A stretch of 64,000 nucleotides of DNA from Datisca glomerata (Eukaryota; Streptophyta; Magnoliopsida; Cucurbitales; Datiscaceae). The stretch lies in the NCBI GenBank assembly GCA_003255025.1, contig QANY01009128.1:1984547-2048546 (forward strand). The letters run 5' to 3'. A model generated the notes under the pieces. That model worked only from the letters and a program-made list of their open reading frames with translations. It made no database searches and had not been told where the DNA came from. This document shows positions 59,886-64,000 of this stretch, piece after piece. The translations under genes and the position numbers were made by a program. Position 1 is the stretch's first letter. Each line of letters begins with the position of its first letter.

Positions 59886-60260
59886 ATGGGGAACTGTTTA
59901 CGACGAGACGGTTCAATGGAATGGGCAGGCGACGATTGGGAATGTGTCGCAACAGAAGGCCGAAAGGGAAAGGGAGGGAAACTCAACAAAAAACAGAAGG
60001 AAGAGGCAGAAGACGGGCTTCTTCAAAACGACAGAGGATTGTCGTCGTTTTCTACATCATCGTCGTCACCAAAAACGGATATTACAAAGGTAAAGATCAA
60101 GATCACGAAGAAACAATTAGAGGAGTTATTGGGTAAGGTCGATATCACGGATCTTTCCGTACATCAGGTTTTGGCTCAGTTGATCAAGGTTAGTGATCGG
60201 TTTGAGTCACATCAACGGTCCTGGAGACCCGCCCTACAGAGCATTCCTGAGGTGAATTGA
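59886..60260 (+). CDS. Small probable N-myristoylated plant protein (MGNCLR family)
   Basis: An intronless 124-codon ORF. It begins MGNCLRRDGSMEWAGDDW: Gly2 is a good N-myristoylation site and Cys4 a possible palmitoylation site, so plasma-membrane attachment is likely (inferred). Residues 25-65 are Lys-, Glu- and Ser-rich and probably disordered. The conserved part is VKIKITKKQLEELLGKVD (about 69-86) and VHQVLAQLI, followed by the closing HQRSWRPALQSIPEVN. I recall short Arabidopsis proteins with this layout (At5g62900 type) of unknown function; the link is from memory. The DNA frame is clean and the start is supported by the conserved MGNC. It is preceded by a TATA box and CT-repeat leader. 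Confidence 0.85.
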   Translation: MGNCLRRDGSMEWAGDDWECVATEGRKGKGGKLNKKQKEEAEDGLLQNDRGLSSFSTSSSSPKTDITKVKIKITKKQLEELLGKVDITDLSVHQVLAQLIKVSDRFESHQRSWRPALQSIPEVN

Positions 60261-62021
60261 ATTGAGATTGAGCTCCTTTGTCAGTTTGGACGGTCCTGAT
60301 GTCGATGAAGTTTGTGACTTTTTTCTTTTTCTTTTTCTAGATGAAAAATGAACAGAAAAAAGTTTATTCAGGATTTTGTAAAGTTGTACAGAATCAGATT
60401 GTTAACTCATGTGATCATAGTGAGGTTTTACTTATATTTGATCCGGGGTTCAATCTCGTAAATCCTCTGTTTTTGAATGATTATATAGGTATTAGCTTTG
60501 AGAATTCAATGATGTCCGGAAAAATCATCCTTGAATTTGTCCTCTCTTAACGATGTCTCTTTTGAGGAGTTTGATAGAGACATATTATTAAGCTTTTATG
60601 TAAACGCGTAGTTAAAGATGTAAAAAAAACTTAAAATGTTTCGATGTTAAGCGGTCATTTTAGTTGTTAAGTTTTTTAACTTGGATGGCTTGGCAAAATT
60701 TAGTTCAAAATTGACTCATAAACGTGTTGATAAACGTGTTGAATTACGTGAAAAATAAAACGGAACATAATTGATTACTATTAAACCCACATGAACTCAA
60801 GATGTGATGGTGGATCTTAATTAATCTAGTATAATTTTATGTACTTCATTAATCTAGAGAACGGTTAGCTTGAATAACATATTGTTATGCTTATCCAAAA
60901 AAGTCACAGTTTCATATTTTTTAGGACGATAATTCACGTCTTTTTCTTACTGATATATTGTCACTTAGGTAATCTTAGATTCGAAGAGATTAAAAATAGT
61001 TTTGAAATATGGGGATTTAGATTCTTTGTCGTTTGAGAGAGTGATGGAAGGACAATTAAGAATATCAGATTGTCACGGTCATCATACATCTTTCTTTTCT
61101 ATCAACACTACATATCTAGCACTGCATATCTAGACAATCAAAATCAAATATGTTGACTAGCATCTCACAAACTATCTTTTTGTCATTTTGATGAGACGAC
61201 GTAGAATCTTAATCTTAAACCTATATGATGTATGACTGAAGTTGTGATTAACTCTTCATTTTTGTTGTTTTTGCTAAAGATCTTCAATTTGATCGTGATT
61301 AATGAGTGATTATTGTCAACCAACTAATTGTTGATTTGTAAGGAAGATTCAAGAGAGGGGAGAGATGCTTTCTCTACTCCTTCTATCCTTCAGAGCACTG
61401 TGTCTTTCTGATCATGCATGTATGGCTTCAAAAAAAATAAGATAATTTTTATCTTCCTCTAAGAACCGCTATCGGTGAATCAGAAAGGCAGGCAACTCTT
61501 GATAATGCTACTACAGGAGTTGAATACAAAGATCCCTATTGTAGTACTGATAAAAAGAAAGGGAATTGTCAACCCCAAATGATAAAAGAGAAGGTATCTT
61601 GTTCGCAGAACATATCAGATTTTGAATTCTAAGAATGTTGATTTATGGGGAAGTGGAAGATCAAGGCGAACAAAAAGAAAAGAGAGATAAAGATTGCACA
61701 AGACATAAAAAATAGGGGCGGCGCTCAAGTGCAAGGGAATGTAATAATTTCACATGAATGTCCATATATGGAATGAAATAAAATGTAACTTTGAATCGCA
61801 TAGGTAGAACTGTATTTTTTTTCCAAAGGGCTATAAGGTTAACATGCTAGTAACATCTTTCGTAAAATGTCGCATCTTACGTAGAGAATTAAGCTTCAAA
61901 GAGTACAAAAAAACAAATAAACAACTAGTTCAATGATAACCTCATGTCTATTGCCTAGTTTCAGATATGAGATCGAATCCCCGTAATGTTATTGGTGCTA
62001 AAACCATTTTTGGTTTATATG
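60261..62021. other. 3' flank of MGNCLR gene and spacer
   Basis: 60341-60550 is open but has no known motif and probably lies in the 3' untranslated region. At 61464-61630 there is a stretch with more balanced codons, open on plus and ending in a stop (reads ESERQATLDNATTGVEYKD...), bounded by AT-rich sequence; it might be a captured or broken exon. No other gene seen. Confidence 0.5.
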
Positions 62022-63161
62022 TTGAATCCTTAATCCAACATTAGACTTGTGTGTAAAATAATTATGTGTTATAGACTGTCAAATAAAGTTAAACCTAATT
62101 AAAAATGATATACTAAGGTTTGGATAATTTGAGTTTTAATGTATCTTATAGGTTGTGAGCCTTTTAATGTGTACAGATTTTAGGGTAATTTCTATTTTTA
62201 TGATGAGCTAAAATAGAAATATTAAAAAATAAATTATCTATAAGTAGTTATGGCCGCCAGTCACTCAAGGTGAAAACCTTAGGGTTGGACACATGTCAGG
62301 TTGATCCGACCCGTGAACAGTAAAAAAAATTAAGTCTAAATGACCGTGGGCGAAGGCATAGGTTGTGGGTGAAGCCCACAGCCAAGTTTGGGAGGGCTGG
62401 TACAGCCCTCGCACCTTTTTTTTGTAAATCAATTCATGATTAATTTTATGAATCAATTTTTAAATTCATTTTTAAGGATCGTAATTTTTTTTTAAATTTA
62501 AGAACTTTCAAAATAGATTGTTTTGATTATTTTCAGTTTTTAGGTTATAATAATTTCAAAAGGATTATGAAATGGATTGTTTTGATTATTTTCAGTTTTT
62601 TTTGTTAAAATATTTTCAAAACAATTTTAAAGGATCATAAAATTAATTGTTTATCAATTAATTTAAGGTTTAAATTTGATACAATTTTAAATTCGAATAT
62701 TAGTATGTTATATATATTTTAAGATGAATTAGTTGAAGTAATATGTCGTCAAAGTGACCTCTCTTGTGAAAATTGGTTTGTCTTGAAATATAACAGGTTA
62801 TGTGTGCGTGTAACTTATGTGAATATTTATTGGCCCAAAGGAAAATAATTATTTGGCAGACTTACATGTGCTTTTGTGATAATAAATATGTGATGATTAT
62901 TTGGTTTTACATGTGAACAATAAATCGGTCCAAAGCAAGATTTCTTGTTTGACATGTTATTTATCATCAATATTTGATTACTACACCAAGACATCACTTA
63001 CATGTTACTATTTTTTGGCCAAAGTCATAATATTAATGGAGTGCTCAGTGTCTTGGGAGGGTTAATTGTTACTATTATTTGAATTATTATTGTTATTTAG
63101 AATTTATGTGAGCTTAATTTATTTATTGTTCTCTGTTCAACTATTACTCCTGCTAGTATCA

Positions 63162-63258
63162 TGGCCAACATTAATTCAATCCCAATTTTGAATGGCTCAA
63201 ACTTCAAGTCCTGAAAAGATAATCTCTTGACAGTTCTTGGAGTCATGGATCTCTATTT
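63162..63258 (+). pseudogene. Gag N-terminus of copia 3
   Basis: Begins MANINSIPILNGSNFKS, typical of plant copia gag, has a stop where the usual Trp would be, then NLLTVLGVMDLY. It ends abruptly at 63258, where the inverted segment begins. The following gag residues are found on the minus strand starting at 63802. Confidence 0.8.
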
Positions 63259-63802
63259 TACCTTTTGAATCCCTCTTGGTCTTAAAAATCCATTTACAAC
63301 CAATGAGTTTCACACCTTCTAGTAATGGAACAAGATCCCACACGTCATTGTGAGCTCATTCAGAGACCAAATCTCTTTCTGACAATTATAGCTCACCTTA
63401 AGTTGGCTAAAACTTTGCTAGAAGGGATATCAAAACCAAATACACAAGCAAGTCCTCAGAAAGTTCAAGCCTCAGTGTTTTTAACCTTGAAACAATGTGA
63501 GACATTTTCCATAATATATTTCCTGATATTACATTTACCTTTATATCTTTTTGAAATTAAGTCTGACAAGAGTGTACCGATTTCTGCCTTTTCATTATTG
63601 ACAAACCTCTTTTTAATGTCTACAAGGAAATACTTAGTGTAGTTATCTTTTCTGATATAGTGCTCATGAATGCTTCTGGAATGGCCTTCTTCATGATTAA
63701 CATACACATGTGATTTGATCTCTCCCACCTTTTCATCTCCCTCTTATCATCAGAGGTACTCTCATCCGTAAAAGGTGTAAGAGAATCAATCATTAACGCA
63801 AA
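63259..63802 (-). pseudogene. Inverted core of copia 3: gag middle joined to RT start
   Basis: On the minus strand from 63802: LMIDSLTPFTDESTSDDKRE, NHMCMLIMKKAIPEAF and further gag to about 63350. It then jumps into an RT start, reading GVKLIGCKWIFKTKRDSK, to 63259. The gag part corresponds to 32401-32870 and the RT part to 22552-22650 of copia 1. So gag C-terminus, protease and integrase were deleted, and the rest was then turned round. Confidence 0.8.
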
Positions 63803-64000
63803 GTGGAAAGATACAAGGCTCATCTTGTCGCAAAGGGATTTACACTGAAAGAAAGCACTGACTATAAATAGACTTTTTCTCCTGTTTCTACGAAAGACTC
63901 TTTCAGGATTATAATGGCGTTGGTAGCGCATTTCAATCTTGAGCTGCGTCAGATGGATGTAAAGACAGCGTTTCTCAATGGTGACATCAAAGAGACGATA
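63803..64000 (+). pseudogene. RT of copia 3 (partial)
   Basis: Reads ERYKARLVAKGFTLKES, then SPVSTKDSFRIIMALVAHF and ELRQMDVKTAFLNGDI, the copia RT fingers/palm including the catalytic Asp in QMDVKTAFLNG. One stop (TAG at about 63868) interrupts it. It continues past the window. Confidence 0.85.

Larger units (their letters stand above)
62022..64000 (+). mobile_element. Copia 3, plus strand, with deleted and inverted core (runs off the edge)
   Basis: Starts with an LTR-like segment (62022 to roughly 62410) whose first 150 bp match the copia 1 LTR. The leader 62620-63161 matches the copia 1 leader. A gag start lies at 63162 and RT at 63803-64000. Between them, 63259-63802 reads in the opposite direction. 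The 3' half lies beyond the window. Confidence 0.75.

Noticed and set aside
59672..59989. 105-codon minus-strand ORF with Arg-Glu repeats
   Set aside because: It reads the CT microsatellites of the MGNCLR leader in reverse.
59732..60136. 134-codon plus-strand ORF overlapping the MGNCLR gene
   Set aside because: Starts in the TATA/CT region and reads a different frame from the conserved protein.
60341..60550. 69-codon ORF after the MGNCLR gene
   Set aside because: No motif, lies where the 3' untranslated region is expected.

Overview
This is nuclear DNA from a flowering plant, most likely a eudicot. It shows spliced GT/AG genes with close relatives in land plants, very AT-rich spacers, plant-type LTR retrotransposons (chromovirus, Tat lineage and Ty1/copia), CACTA and hAT DNA transposons, and long CT/GA microsatellites at the 5' ends of two genes. 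There are no bacterial operons, CRISPR arrays or phage genes. About half of the window or more is recognisable transposable element; only three host genes are well supported.

Layout. 1-7740: a degraded Ty3/gypsy chromovirus (Tekay/Del-like) on the minus strand. Its 3' LTR runs off the left edge; an initiator-Met-type primer site lies beside a 1737-bp 5' LTR. 8.8-11.3 kb: an intact 8-exon OTU-domain deubiquitinase gene on the plus strand (208 aa). 12.2-15.8 kb: a convergent 3-exon coiled-coil gene on the minus strand (707 aa) with a (GA)30 tract upstream. 16-19.4 kb: AT-rich spacer, then CACTA-type subterminal repeats. 19.86-34.56 kb: a nest of copia elements, all minus strand. An outer copia (about 410-bp LTRs) is split in its integrase by a second copia (1859-bp LTR). 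The second one is itself broken by a 1952-bp solo-LTR-like insertion and a 771-bp hAT-type element. A further LTR fragment of the second family lies in the outer reverse transcriptase, where the catalytic part is missing. 35-37.6 kb: AT-rich spacer with a minisatellite. 37.6-48.8 kb: a decayed Tat-lineage gypsy element (pol on minus, dual RNase H) with an antisense, intron-bearing ORF on plus that is interrupted by a 2014-bp solo LTR with perfect TCATG duplications, and a 15-unit ~68-bp tandem array. 50.05-53.66 kb: a CACTA (En/Spm) derivative with CACTACAAGAAAA ends and transposase remnants. 53.7-59.7 kb: spacer with no gene I can support. 59.9-60.3 kb: a small intronless gene for a probable N-myristoylated MGNCLR protein. 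62.0-64.0 kb: another copia on plus, whose central 544 bp is inverted.

The host genes do not obviously work together. The OTU gene and the coiled-coil gene form a tail-to-tail pair whose Arabidopsis counterparts are, as I recall, also neighbours (At1g50670/At1g50660), so this looks like an ancestral gene pair left between transposon blocks. I found no evidence for a new defence, metabolic or signalling system. The unusual content is structural: the layered insertions with readable target duplications, the inverted copia core, the higher-order repeat in the Tat array and the antisense spliced ORF. Boundaries given for degraded elements are by eye and may be off by tens of bases.
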